Part shown: piece after piece, positions 17,913 through 26,871 of the stretch | Layout: every line of letters begins with the position of its first letter | Numbering within the stretch: the first letter of the stretch is position 1 | NCBI RefSeq assembly: GCF_009389585.1 | Contig: NZ_VIYG01000014.1 | Location: forward strand, 1 to 64,000 | Origin: Oceanobacillus sp. CFH 90083 | GTDB lineage: Bacteria; Bacillota; Bacilli; Bacillales; Amphibacillaceae | Length of the DNA: 64,000 nucleotides | Direction: 5' to 3' | Position numbers and translations under genes: made by a program | Notes under the pieces: generated by a model | What the model was told of the DNA's origin: nothing | Database searches by the model: none | The model's input: only the letters and a program-made list of their open reading frames with translations

Positions 17913-19961
17913 ATGTTAGATCAGCGCTCAATTCGACTAGTTGAAGAAATAATGAATCATGAACAGATTACAAAGCCGGAGTTGATGCAGCAATTAAAAT
18001 TATCTGATCGACAGCTGATGTATGACTTTGAGAAGGTAAATGGAATTTTGGAGGATTTCAATATTCCGAAGTTAGAAATCAGTCAGCAGCGCTTTCAGAT
18101 TTCGGCAGAAGCCAAAGAGGTTTTAAGAGAAAAATTACATTCTGACAGAAGCATAGGCCAATATAACTTTTCTGAGGATAATCGATTTTATATGATGTAT
18201 CTCTATGTTTATATCCGAAAAGAGCCTGTATCTAATTTTCACTTGCAATCTCTGTTTAAAGTAAGTAAAAACACTGCATTAAGTGATGTACGCAGATTAA
18301 AAAAGTATTGTCAGACGAAGGGGCTGATCTTCAGGTACAGCCGAAATGAAGGATATTGTATGGAAGGAAATGAGATAGAGAAACGGAGAAGTGTTATTTC
18401 ATGTATCCATCAATTATTAAGCCAATCCATGGGAGAAGAATTTATCATTTATATTCTAAGGGCGTGGAATCAGGAGAATTTTTTTAACCGGACCAAGGAT
18501 GTCATGCAAAAATGGCTTGCAGAGCATGGGGTGCAATTCGTTAAAACAAGAAAAATTGAATTAATTTATTATTTTACATTCTTTCAAGCAGGTGAAAAAG
18601 GTGAGCTTTTCTTTTCAGAGCAAGAGAAGGGGCTGTTAGAAAAGCAATCGTTATTCAATCCTGCAAACGCTCTTACCGAACAGCTGCATGGGGAAGATAG
18701 ATCAGATAACGAAATATATCTGGTAACGGTTTTATTATTAACAGCAATTGAACATCTGCAACGGGTTGACAACCCTGAACTATTAACATTATCCGAGCAG
18801 ATTATTGAGGAATTTGAAAAAAATACGCTCCTTCCTGTGAAAAATAAGCAGCTCTTGAAAGAGAGTTTGTTTAATCACTTAGTTCCTGCCTACTTTCGAA
18901 TCTTATTTGAAATTCCTTTTCATAGTCCTTTATCAACGACTATCCAATCGGAGTATGCGGAGCTGTTCCAATTTGTGAAACACTCCCTGTCTCCATTAGC
19001 AAGCTGGACAAAAAAAGAAATTAGTGATGATGAAATTGGATTCTTCACCATGCATTTTGGCAGTATTATTGATCGCCAAAATACAATGGAGATTAGGCGG
19101 ATTACCGGATTAATTGTCTGTGCAAATGGAATCAGTTCGTCTATGATGCTTGCTTCTCAATTGAAAGAATTGTTTCCGGAAATTTATTTCTCTGAGGTGT
19201 TTAATGGAGATCAATTTGCAGATATATCTGTACAAAACTATGATTTAGTATTTTCAACCATACCGGTAGAATCTCCTAAGCCGACATTTGTAGTCAAGCC
19301 ATTGATGACCCTGGTGGAAAAAAAGCATTTACTGCAGTCAGTTTATCGACATTTTCCTGATTTGTCGAGCCATTCAAAGCATTTGATGATTGATGAAATT
19401 ATGCGTGTCATCAAAAAAAATGCAACAGTCACCAATGAAGAAAAACTGTATGGAAATCTCGTTCAATTATTTTATGCAACAAGTAATCAAAAAGAGGTGT
19501 ATAAACCGATGTTATCCGAATTACTAACTGAAGATATGATTCAATTTACAGAAGAGGAACTTGACTGGGAAGAGGCCATTCGCAAAGCTTCTATTCCATT
19601 ACTCGACCAGCATATTATTCAAGAATCATATATAGAGGCGATGATTAAAAATGTGAGAGAATTAGGAACTTACATCCATGTTGGCAAGGGTGTCGGTATC
19701 CCGCATGCAAGACCTGAAAATGGTGTGAATAAGTTAGGGATGTCATTGCTTAAGTTAAAACAGCCCATTGCATTGTTAGGCAAAGAGGACCATCAAATTG
19801 ATGTATTTATTTGCTTGGCCGCGGTGGACAATGAAGCCCATTTAAAAGCTTTGGCCCAATTAACTAGAATATTAGGAAATACAGCTTTAATGAAGCGTTT
19901 GAAAGAGGCAGAATCTATCGATGAAATTCAATCTATTATCCAAGAAGGGGAGAAGGTATGA
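17913..19961 (+). CDS. PRD-type PTS-controlled transcriptional activator (BglG/LicR/MtlR family)
   Basis: This multidomain regulator of about 682 residues has an N-terminal HTH (MLDQRSIRLVEEIMN..., helix 'LMQQLKLSDRQLMYD'), a second HTH and two PRDs that are phosphorylated by HPr or the PTS (about residues 170-390). A IIB-like domain follows ('GLIVCANGISSSMMLASQL', Cys around residue 410). The C-terminal IIA domain of the mannitol/fructose type has 'GKGVGIPHARPENGVN' with the phospho-His. It probably activates the adjacent ascorbate-type PTS genes. The start at 17913 has AGAGGTGA 7 nt upstream; the ATG at 17892 would lie before the predicted transcript start. Its stop overlaps the IIB start. 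Confidence 0.9.
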   Translation: MLDQRSIRLVEEIMNHEQITKPELMQQLKLSDRQLMYDFEKVNGILEDFNIPKLEISQQRFQISAEAKEVLREKLHSDRSIGQYNFSEDNRFYMMYLYVYIRKEPVSNFHLQSLFKVSKNTALSDVRRLKKYCQTKGLIFRYSRNEGYCMEGNEIEKRRSVISCIHQLLSQSMGEEFIIYILRAWNQENFFNRTKDVMQKWLAEHGVQFVKTRKIELIYYFTFFQAGEKGELFFSEQEKGLLEKQSLFNPANALTEQLHGEDRSDNEIYLVTVLLLTAIEHLQRVDNPELLTLSEQIIEEFEKNTLLPVKNKQLLKESLFNHLVPAYFRILFEIPFHSPLSTTIQSEYAELFQFVKHSLSPLASWTKKEISDDEIGFFTMHFGSIIDRQNTMEIRRITGLIVCANGISSSMMLASQLKELFPEIYFSEVFNGDQFADISVQNYDLVFSTIPVESPKPTFVVKPLMTLVEKKHLLQSVYRHFPDLSSHSKHLMIDEIMRVIKKNATVTNEEKLYGNLVQLFYATSNQKEVYKPMLSELLTEDMIQFTEEELDWEEAIRKASIPLLDQHIIQESYIEAMIKNVRELGTYIHVGKGVGIPHARPENGVNKLGMSLLKLKQPIALLGKEDHQIDVFICLAAVDNEAHLKALAQLTRILGNTALMKRLKEAESIDEIQSIIQEGEKV

Positions 19962-20242
19962 TGAAATTTTTAACAGTGTGTGGATCAGGGTTAGGTACGA
20001 GCTTTATGGTAGAAATGAATATTAATCAGATTTTACAAGAATTGGGTGTAGACGGTATAGAGGTTGCTCATTCCGATTTGAGCTCTGCAACGCCGGGGGA
20101 TGCGGATGTCTTTTTCCTTGCTAAGGATATTGCTGATGGCGGCAGTCATTTAGGGGAGGTTGTGGTTTTGGAAAGTATTATTGATATGGATGAGCTGCGT
20201 GAAAAGGTGGAGAAAGTGGTGCGTGAAAAAGGGTATCTATAA
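19958..20242 (+). CDS. ulaB: PTS ascorbate-family IIB component (UlaB/SgaB-like)
   Basis: This cytosolic phosphotransfer subunit of 94 residues begins MMKFLTVCGSGLGTSFMVEM. Cys8 in the 'CGSGLGTS' P-loop is the phosphorylation site, as in UlaB and related IIB proteins. The phosphate donor is normally a IIA protein; no separate IIA gene follows, so the IIA domain of the preceding regulator or a distant IIA must serve. The ATG overlaps the regulator stop codon, which indicates coupling, and ulaA follows 32 nt downstream. Confidence 0.92.
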   Translation: MMKFLTVCGSGLGTSFMVEMNINQILQELGVDGIEVAHSDLSSATPGDADVFFLAKDIADGGSHLGEVVVLESIIDMDELREKVEKVVREKGYL

Positions 20243-20274
20243 AACTGCTTAACTGAAAAGGAGGAGATTTCCGT

Positions 20275-21633
20275 ATGGGTACAATGATTGATATTTTAAG
20301 TGAACCGGCGATACTCGTAGCTTTAATTGCTTTAATTGGATTAATTGCTCAGAAGAAGGGTATTGCAGATACTGTCAAAGGTACGACCAAAACCTTTGTT
20401 GGTTTTCTCGTTATTGCAGCCGGTGCTGGTATTCTTTCCGGTTCCTTAACGCCATTTGGAGCGATGTTTGAAGAGGCTTTTAATGTGTCTGGAGTAGTAC
20501 CGAATAATGAAGCTGTTGTAGCTTTGGCGCTAACCGAGTATGGAACGACAACAGCCCTGATTATGTTTTTTGGGATGATTGTCAATATATTAATTGCCCG
20601 TTTCACCAGGTATAAATATATCTTCTTAACCGGGCATCACACACTTTATTTAGCCTGTATGCTGGCTGTTATTATGGCAGTTGCCGGTTTTAATACAGTC
20701 GGATTAATTGCAGCAGGATCAGTTGCTTTAGGTATTGTGATGACATTATCTCCAGCAATCTTGCAGCCTTTTATGCGCCAATTAACTGGAAACGATAATG
20801 TAGCGCTGGGTCATTTCAGTGCTGTTGGATATGCAGCAAGCGGGTTGGTTGGAAAATTATTTAAAGGGAGTAAAGAAACATCTACAGAGAATATCAAATT
20901 CCCAAATGGTCTAGGTTTTTTGCGGGACAGTACAGTAAGTATTGCTTTAACGATGATTGTCATGTATTTAATTGTTGCTTTCTTTGCCGGTCCGGCATTT
21001 ATTGAAGCGGAATTAAGCGGAGGAACGAACTTCCTTGTATTTTCATTCATTCAGGCAGGCACATTTGCTGCGGGAGTATTCGTCATTCTTTCCGGAGTGC
21101 GCCTTGTTCTGGCTGAAATTGTACCAGCATTTAAAGGTATCTCTACAAAGCTTGTGCCAAATGCGAAACCGGCATTGGATGTACCGATTATTTTCACTTA
21201 TGCTCCAAACGCTGTATTAATTGGCTTTTTTGCCAGTTTCTTAGGTGGAATTGCAAGTATGGTCATCATGATTTTCCTGGGAGGTGTTATTATTCTTCCG
21301 GGTGTCGTTCCTCATTTCTTTACTGGAGCGGCAGCAGGGGTATTTGGTAATGCTACCGGTGGATTTAAAGGGTCCGTTGCCGGTGCATTTGTCAACGGGA
21401 TTATCATTTCGTTCTTACCAGTATTTTTAATGCCGGTGCTCGGAGATTTAGGCTTTGCTAATACAACCTTCTCTGATGCAGATTTCGGTGTATCTGGCAT
21501 CTTTTTTGGAAGTCTGGCAAACTATGCAGGACCAATTGCTATTACGATCAGCTTAGTGGTGATTATTCTTCTCATGATAATCCCGGGGAAAAAGAAAAAT
21601 AATAATCAACCAGAAGAGTCGAAAGCAGGTTAA
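20275..21633 (+). CDS. ulaA: PTS ascorbate-family IIC permease (UlaA/SgaT-like)
   Basis: This integral membrane permease of 452 residues has about eleven hydrophobic segments and belongs to the UlaA/SgaT (AG superfamily) IIC class. Typical motifs are 'LIAQKKGIADTVKGTTKTFVG' (residues about 22-42), 'GFLVIAAGAGILSGSLTPF', 'FLTGHHTLYLACML' and 'PGVVPHFFTGAAAGVFGNATGG'. It ends in a lysine-rich tail. With the IIB it would import and phosphorylate a sugar acid or pentitol-like substrate. L-ascorbate is only the family default. AAGGAGGAG lies 9 nt before the ATG. Confidence 0.92.
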   Translation: MGTMIDILSEPAILVALIALIGLIAQKKGIADTVKGTTKTFVGFLVIAAGAGILSGSLTPFGAMFEEAFNVSGVVPNNEAVVALALTEYGTTTALIMFFGMIVNILIARFTRYKYIFLTGHHTLYLACMLAVIMAVAGFNTVGLIAAGSVALGIVMTLSPAILQPFMRQLTGNDNVALGHFSAVGYAASGLVGKLFKGSKETSTENIKFPNGLGFLRDSTVSIALTMIVMYLIVAFFAGPAFIEAELSGGTNFLVFSFIQAGTFAAGVFVILSGVRLVLAEIVPAFKGISTKLVPNAKPALDVPIIFTYAPNAVLIGFFASFLGGIASMVIMIFLGGVIILPGVVPHFFTGAAAGVFGNATGGFKGSVAGAFVNGIIISFLPVFLMPVLGDLGFANTTFSDADFGVSGIFFGSLANYAGPIAITISLVVIILLMIIPGKKKNNNQPEESKAG

Positions 21634-21724
21634 GCAGCATGCAAATATAAGAGAGCAGTAATTATATGCACTTGTTCTGCTATATTATCAAACGAATTTT
21701 ACCCTATATTGGAGGCAGATTTTT

Positions 21725-23719
21725 ATGACTACGAAGGATTACACTATTTCTGAATTATCCATTAACACGATTCGAACATTAACCATTGACAGTGTGGAGA
21801 AAGCGCAGCATGGACATGCAGGAATGCCAATGGGAGCAGCAGCAATGGCTTATGCTTTATGGAAGAAGCATTTAACGATTAATCCGGAAAATCCAAGCTG
21901 GTTTAATCGGGATCGCTTTGTACTTTCAGCAGGGCACGGCTCCAATCTTCTTTATAATTTATTACATCTGTCCGGTTATCCTGTTACGATGGAAGATTTA
22001 AAGGAGACCAGGCAATGGGGAAGTAAAACCCCTGGCCATCCGGAATATGGCATCACTCCCGGAGTAGAGGCAACTACAGGTCCATTAGGCCAGGGCATTC
22101 CGGTAAGTGTGGGCATGGCAATTGCGGAAAAGCATTTAGCGGAAGTCTATAACAAGCCAAATTATAAACTGGTAGATCATTATACGTATACGATTTGTGG
22201 CGACGGTGATTTAATGGAAGGGGTTTCCTATGAAGCTATTTCATTAGCAGGACACCTTCAGCTGGATAAGCTTGTTGTTCTCTATGATTCTAATGATATC
22301 AGCTTGGATGGTGATTTAGGTATTTCATTTAGCGACCATATTCAAAAACGTTTTGAAGCAGCTCGCTGGCAATATCTGAAAGTGGAGGATGGAAATGATG
22401 TAGAGACGATTTCGAAAGCAATAGAAGAGGCAAAGCAAGATAAAGAGCGCCCAACCGTTATTGAAATAAAAACAACCATTGGCTATGGCTCTCCAAGCTT
22501 ACAAGGAACGCATCATGCACATAGCGATCCATTAGGAAAAGAGGAAATAGAGCGTACGAAAGAAGTATATGGATGGGAGTATGAGCCTTTTCATGTACCA
22601 GAAGAAGTGTATGCGGATTTTGCTTCCATTAAAGAAAAAGGGGAGGCTGCCGAGCAGAACTGGCATAAATTGTTTGAAATGTATAAAGCAGATTATCCGG
22701 AGCTTGCTGAACAGTTAAATCGTATTATAGCAGGAGAGCTGGCTGAGGACTGGGATACAGATCTTCCAACGTATTCTTCAGAAGATACACTGGCGACACG
22801 GGTAGCATCAGGGGATACATTGAATAAACTGGCACAAAAACTCCCTGAGCTGATAGGCGGGTCTGCGGACTTAGATTCCTCTACGAAAACACGATTAACA
22901 AATGAGGAGGATTTTAAAAGAGGGCAGTATCAAGGAAGAAACCTGCGTTTTGGTGTCCGGGAGTTTGCAATGGGAGCGATTGCCAATGGCTTGGCACTTC
23001 ATCATTTGCGTCCATTTGTCAGTACATTCTTTGTATTTTCCGATTACTTGCGCCCGGCAATCCGGTTAGCTTCTTTAATGGAGCTGCCAGTTACGTATGT
23101 ATTCACCCATGATACTGTTGCAGTAGGACAGGATGGCCCGACGCACCAGCCAATCGAGCATTTGGCATCCTTCCGGGCAATGCCGGGGTTGTCTGTTATC
23201 CGTCCGGCAGATGCAAATGAAACGAAGGAAGCGTGGAAGCTGGCTGTTCAAAATACTTCTCAGCCGACAATGCTTGTGCTTGGAAGACAAGGATTGCCTA
23301 CGCTAGAGAATTCGGCGGAGCTTGCCAAAGCTGGTGTGGAAAAGGGGGCTTATGTGATTTCTAAAGCAGCTCAAGAACCAGAAGGAATTCTAATTGCTGC
23401 CGGCTCAGAAGTCAGCTTAGCCATGGAAGCCCAAAAGGAATTAGAAAAGCAAGGGATATTTGTGAATGTGGTAAGTATGCCAAGCTGGGACCGTTTTGAA
23501 AAACAATCAGAAGCTTATAAAGACAGTGTTCTTCCCAAAAGTATTAAAAAACGTGTTTCTGTTGAAATGGGATCCAAGCTTGGCTGGAGAGAATATGTCG
23601 GCGATAGCGGAATTGTCATGAGTATTGATTCTTTTGGCGCATCTGCTCCCGGGAATGAAGTGATTGCAAGGTACGGTTACACCGTTGAAAATGTAGTTCA
23701 TACGTATAAGAAATTATAA
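21725..23719 (+). CDS. tkt: Transketolase
   Basis: This thiamine-diphosphate enzyme of 664 residues transfers two-carbon units between pentose and hexose/triose phosphates. Landmarks are 'VEKAQHGHAGMPMGAAAMAY' (residues about 21-40), the ThDP motif 'CGDGDLMEGVSYEAISLAGH' around residue 158, and 'FVSTFFVFSDYLRPAIRLASLM' with 'THDTVAVGQDGPTHQPIEHL' in the pyrimidine domain. It lies 91 nt after the PTS IIC with no terminator between, so it may be cotranscribed. That suggests the imported compound enters as a pentulose phosphate. It ends at a strong terminator. Confidence 0.97.
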   Translation: MTTKDYTISELSINTIRTLTIDSVEKAQHGHAGMPMGAAAMAYALWKKHLTINPENPSWFNRDRFVLSAGHGSNLLYNLLHLSGYPVTMEDLKETRQWGSKTPGHPEYGITPGVEATTGPLGQGIPVSVGMAIAEKHLAEVYNKPNYKLVDHYTYTICGDGDLMEGVSYEAISLAGHLQLDKLVVLYDSNDISLDGDLGISFSDHIQKRFEAARWQYLKVEDGNDVETISKAIEEAKQDKERPTVIEIKTTIGYGSPSLQGTHHAHSDPLGKEEIERTKEVYGWEYEPFHVPEEVYADFASIKEKGEAAEQNWHKLFEMYKADYPELAEQLNRIIAGELAEDWDTDLPTYSSEDTLATRVASGDTLNKLAQKLPELIGGSADLDSSTKTRLTNEEDFKRGQYQGRNLRFGVREFAMGAIANGLALHHLRPFVSTFFVFSDYLRPAIRLASLMELPVTYVFTHDTVAVGQDGPTHQPIEHLASFRAMPGLSVIRPADANETKEAWKLAVQNTSQPTMLVLGRQGLPTLENSAELAKAGVEKGAYVISKAAQEPEGILIAAGSEVSLAMEAQKELEKQGIFVNVVSMPSWDRFEKQSEAYKDSVLPKSIKKRVSVEMGSKLGWREYVGDSGIVMSIDSFGASAPGNEVIARYGYTVENVVHTYKKL

Positions 23720-23725
23720 GGGAAA

Positions 23726-23777
23726 GGGGTTGTCGCAAAATGCATATCATAACATTTTGTGACAGCACCCATTTTTT
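23726..23777. terminator. Terminator between tkt and the GNAT gene
   Basis: GGGTTGTCGCAAAATG and CATTTTGTGACAGCACCC pair over a 10-nt loop, followed by ATTTTTTCTC. It serves tkt and may also act on the converging minus-strand gene. Confidence 0.85.
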
Positions 23778-23778
23778 C

Positions 23779-24549
23779 TCAAGACTCCACCAGCATCCGG
23801 TAATGATACCCGGAAATCATATGTAATCCAAGCTTATCGTATAGCTTCCGGGCAGGATTATTTTCTCCTATAACCTGTAAATAAACATGAGAAGCATCAT
23901 GCATAACAGCCCATTCTGTAAGCTGCTTAATCAGCTGTACGGCAATTCCTCTTCGGCGATAATTTTTATCGACAACAATATTACTGATACATCCCCATCC
24001 ATTTTCAACTACATTGGAACCAACACCAACAACTTTACCTTCTGTATAAATAGATATAAAATTTTTAACAGGTTTAATAGCAGAGAGTATTTGGGAATAA
24101 GCTTCGTAGTTATCCGGCGAAGATTCACTTAAACGGATAAAGTGATGAATCCAATCTGCATCTATTTCAGAAGATGACTGTATGGTGAATGCTTCATTTG
24201 GAAATGTATTCTGTAATACCTTCATGCATGATGCTCCCATAATAAAAGACGGATCTAATTTTTGATATCCTTTTGTTTCGAGCAGAGAATCCAGTTCTGG
24301 TGGAGATACGTCACTTATATAGAAGCAGGGACTGATGGATTTTTCTTGATAAAACTGTTCAACAGATGCCAGCCAACCTTCCTTTTCCGGCATGGGACCT
24401 ATCGTATGTACGCTGTTAGCTCGTTTGGTTACTCCAAAGGCTGCTCGCAAACGCCAATTCTCCAAATCCATTTGAATCAGTGATGGCCAGGCGTTTACAG
24501 CTAATTTTTCAATTTGATAAATCAAATCAGTATCATTCTCATTCTCCAT
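23779..24549 (-). CDS. GNAT family N-acetyltransferase
   Basis: This 256-residue protein carries a C-terminal GNAT domain. 'ISNIVVDKNYRRRGIAVQLIKQL' (about residues 187-209) is the acetyl-CoA binding motif A, followed by 'VYLQVIGENNPARKLYDKLGL'. The N-terminal 110 residues are a degenerate GNAT-like half ('NWRLRAAFGVTKRANSVHTIG'), as in two-domain acetyltransferases. The substrate is unknown. SD GGGAGAG precedes the start. It converges on tkt. Confidence 0.85.
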   Translation of the reverse strand: MENENDTDLIYQIEKLAVNAWPSLIQMDLENWRLRAAFGVTKRANSVHTIGPMPEKEGWLASVEQFYQEKSISPCFYISDVSPPELDSLLETKGYQKLDPSFIMGASCMKVLQNTFPNEAFTIQSSSEIDADWIHHFIRLSESSPDNYEAYSQILSAIKPVKNFISIYTEGKVVGVGSNVVENGWGCISNIVVDKNYRRRGIAVQLIKQLTEWAVMHDASHVYLQVIGENNPARKLYDKLGLHMISGYHYRMLVES

Positions 24550-24795
24550 ATAATCTCTCCCTTTATTTTTGTATATTTATACATAATAAAGAATTTATAT
24601 TCATTTGTAAATATGAGATTTCATGGAGATAGCTGGGGTTATTATTTTGTTAGAAGAAATAATGTTTGTTTAAGAGAACCGAAATAGCGAGTTACATATT
24701 TGGAGATTAGATATTTAATATGGTAGTTTAATATAAGAGAAAGTAGTAATACATATGAATTTTCTCAGAATTTTAATTAGAAATCAGGTGTTTCA

Positions 24796-25704
24796 TTGAA
24801 AAATATATACATTCTTTTATTTGTTGTAATGCTACTTTGGGGATTTAATCTTTCTGCTATTAAAGTTTTAGTGACAGACATTGATCCGATTTTAGTAACC
24901 TCGGTCCGAATTTTTACTGCAGGAGCTGCCGTGCTTCTGATTTGTTTGTTTATGGGCATGTTCCGGTGGCCGAATAAAAAAGAATGGAAGGTTATCCTCT
25001 ATGTCGGCTTATTTAACGTTGTGCTCCATCATACATTGTTAAGTATAGGGTTAAAGTATACTTCAGGAGTAAACAGCAGCTTGATTTTAGGGACAGGTCC
25101 ATTATTAGCTGTTTTATTAGCTATTTTGTTCCTGAAGCAGCGTGTTCCCAAATTGCGCTTGTTCGGATTTTTGTTAGGTTTTATTGGCATTTTTCTTACG
25201 ACCAGCTCAGGAGGAGGTTTTCAAAGTATTACGATCGGTGATTTGATGATCTTTCTTGCTGTTTTGGTGCAGGCATTTAGCTTTATTTTAATCGGCAAGT
25301 ATCATGACGATTTTGATTCGATATTAAGTACAGGCTTTATGCTTCTAATTGGTTCCGGTTTTATCTTCCTGACAAGTCAGTTTTTTGATAATCCTGTTTC
25401 TGATTTGACACAGCTGTTTTCCTGGAAGCTGGGACTGGTTTTTCTGTTTAGTGCATTGTTATGTACAGCCTTTGGACATATCGTTTATAATTTTGCGATT
25501 AAACAAGTCGGACCTGCGGAAACAACATTATTTATGAATCTAAATACGCTTTTTGCGATAGTAGGTTCCGTACTTTTCTTGAATGAATCGATTACTTTAT
25601 ATCATTTAATTGGATTTGTATTCATTCTGTGCGGGATATTTATCGGGACGGGGACGTTGGAATATGTGCTATGGAAGCGGAGAGGGAAGATTATTGATGA
25701 GTAG
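24796..25704 (+). CDS. EamA/DMT family transporter
   Basis: This drug/metabolite transporter of 302 residues has ten predicted TM segments in two EamA repeats (about residues 5-135 and 145-285). Signatures include 'LWGFNLSAIKVLV' in TM1, 'LILGTGPLLAVLLAILFLKQR' (family motif) and the second-repeat counterpart 'LFMNLNTLFAIVGSVLFLNE'. The substrate is unknown. The start is TTG with AGGTG 5 nt upstream; there is no better ATG nearby. It stands alone. Confidence 0.85.
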   Translation: MKNIYILLFVVMLLWGFNLSAIKVLVTDIDPILVTSVRIFTAGAAVLLICLFMGMFRWPNKKEWKVILYVGLFNVVLHHTLLSIGLKYTSGVNSSLILGTGPLLAVLLAILFLKQRVPKLRLFGFLLGFIGIFLTTSSGGGFQSITIGDLMIFLAVLVQAFSFILIGKYHDDFDSILSTGFMLLIGSGFIFLTSQFFDNPVSDLTQLFSWKLGLVFLFSALLCTAFGHIVYNFAIKQVGPAETTLFMNLNTLFAIVGSVLFLNESITLYHLIGFVFILCGIFIGTGTLEYVLWKRRGKIIDE

Positions 25705-25819
25705 GTCTGGTTATCATCTTTAAATAAAAATTTTAAGGCCAGTGAATAATGAAGTTCAAACAAGCTTAGAATAAGGGATGCATGCATTATTTAAAAAAAT
25801 ATGAACAGGAAAAATAGAT

Positions 25820-26566
25820 ATGATAATAAAAAAAACAACAACAGATATGCATCATATTTCCCCCTGGATTCTGCTGCAAAAATGGGAGCATTTATTATTT
25901 ATTCATCTGCCAGTATCGCCTGATGCTTTAAGAGGACAGCTGCCAAAGGGATTGGAATTGGATATATATGATGGACAGGCATGGATCAGTATAGTTGCCT
26001 TTAAAGTGAGCAGGAATCGTTTTCGTTATTTACCAGTCATTCCTTATATACGTCCAATGCTGCAACTAAATATCAGAACATATGTGAAGAGAAAAGGAGA
26101 AGGAGGCGTCTATTTCTTTACGATGGATACCAACAAATTATCTGTCGTTTTGGGAGGTAAAATAGTAAAGGCTCCTTTTCTTCATGCAGATATGAAGATG
26201 AGCCGATCAGGAAATACATATCACATAGATAGCTCACGCAAAGGCAAGATAGCAGCAAAATTTCAAGCAAGCTATACGCCGGCAGGAGAAGCTTTTTATC
26301 CGGAAAAACAGAGTCTTGATTATTGGCTGCTGGAGCGATATGTTTTCTGGTCTGATCAAAAAGGTCAACTATACCGTGGAGATATTCAGCATGAACCGTG
26401 GAAAGTCAAGGATGTAAAAGTAAAAACAGAAAGCAGTTCGCTTAGCTTCTTTCTGTCAAAAGAAGCGATAGAACAGAGCCCAGTTGTACATTATGCTCAT
26501 TGCAAACTGGCATTAAATGGAATGATAAAAAAAGAAGGATGCGTTCCGAATCAGCTGGAAATTTAA
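25820..26566 (+). CDS. DUF2071 (YqjF-like) family protein
   Basis: This 248-residue cytosolic protein begins with a 'PWILLQKWEHLLFIHLPVSP' segment and 'LRGQLPKGLELDIYDGQAWISIVAF', the typical N-terminus of YqjF/DUF2071, and 'VYFFTMDTNKLSVVLGGKI' in the middle. The family function is unknown. The ATG at 25820 has AGGAAAAA upstream; a second in-frame ATG ten codons on is possible. A terminator follows at 26654. Confidence 0.85.
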   Translation: MIIKKTTTDMHHISPWILLQKWEHLLFIHLPVSPDALRGQLPKGLELDIYDGQAWISIVAFKVSRNRFRYLPVIPYIRPMLQLNIRTYVKRKGEGGVYFFTMDTNKLSVVLGGKIVKAPFLHADMKMSRSGNTYHIDSSRKGKIAAKFQASYTPAGEAFYPEKQSLDYWLLERYVFWSDQKGQLYRGDIQHEPWKVKDVKVKTESSSLSFFLSKEAIEQSPVVHYAHCKLALNGMIKKEGCVPNQLEI

Positions 26567-26653
26567 ACTGGCTTTTTCCTTTTCTGTGCATGCTCATACT
26601 GCGTAGCCATGCCATAATAAAACACAACACCGGGATGATTATTACACAGAATA

Positions 26654-26695
26654 TGAAGAGATGACGGGAGAACAGCTCCTGCCATCTCTTTTATT
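26654..26695 (+). terminator. Intrinsic terminator after the DUF2071 gene
   Basis: AAGAGATGACGGGAG and CTCCTGCCATCTCTT pair with one or two mismatches around AACAG, followed by TTTATTTT. The remaining 170 nt up to the next gene should hold the promoter of the salvage locus; I see no clear consensus there. Confidence 0.75.
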
Positions 26696-26871
26696 TTCTG
26701 GAAAACCATAAAACAGAATAACAATTTTTCCGATGATAATCTGATATTCTATTTCAATATTAACAAGCATATCCTAATACAAATAAAAGAGAAGTCCTTC
26801 CATTTTCTGATAAGTATTTTCAAGCTCCAAACAGAAACACCAAATGATAGAAAAGCGGGGTCAGATAGTAA

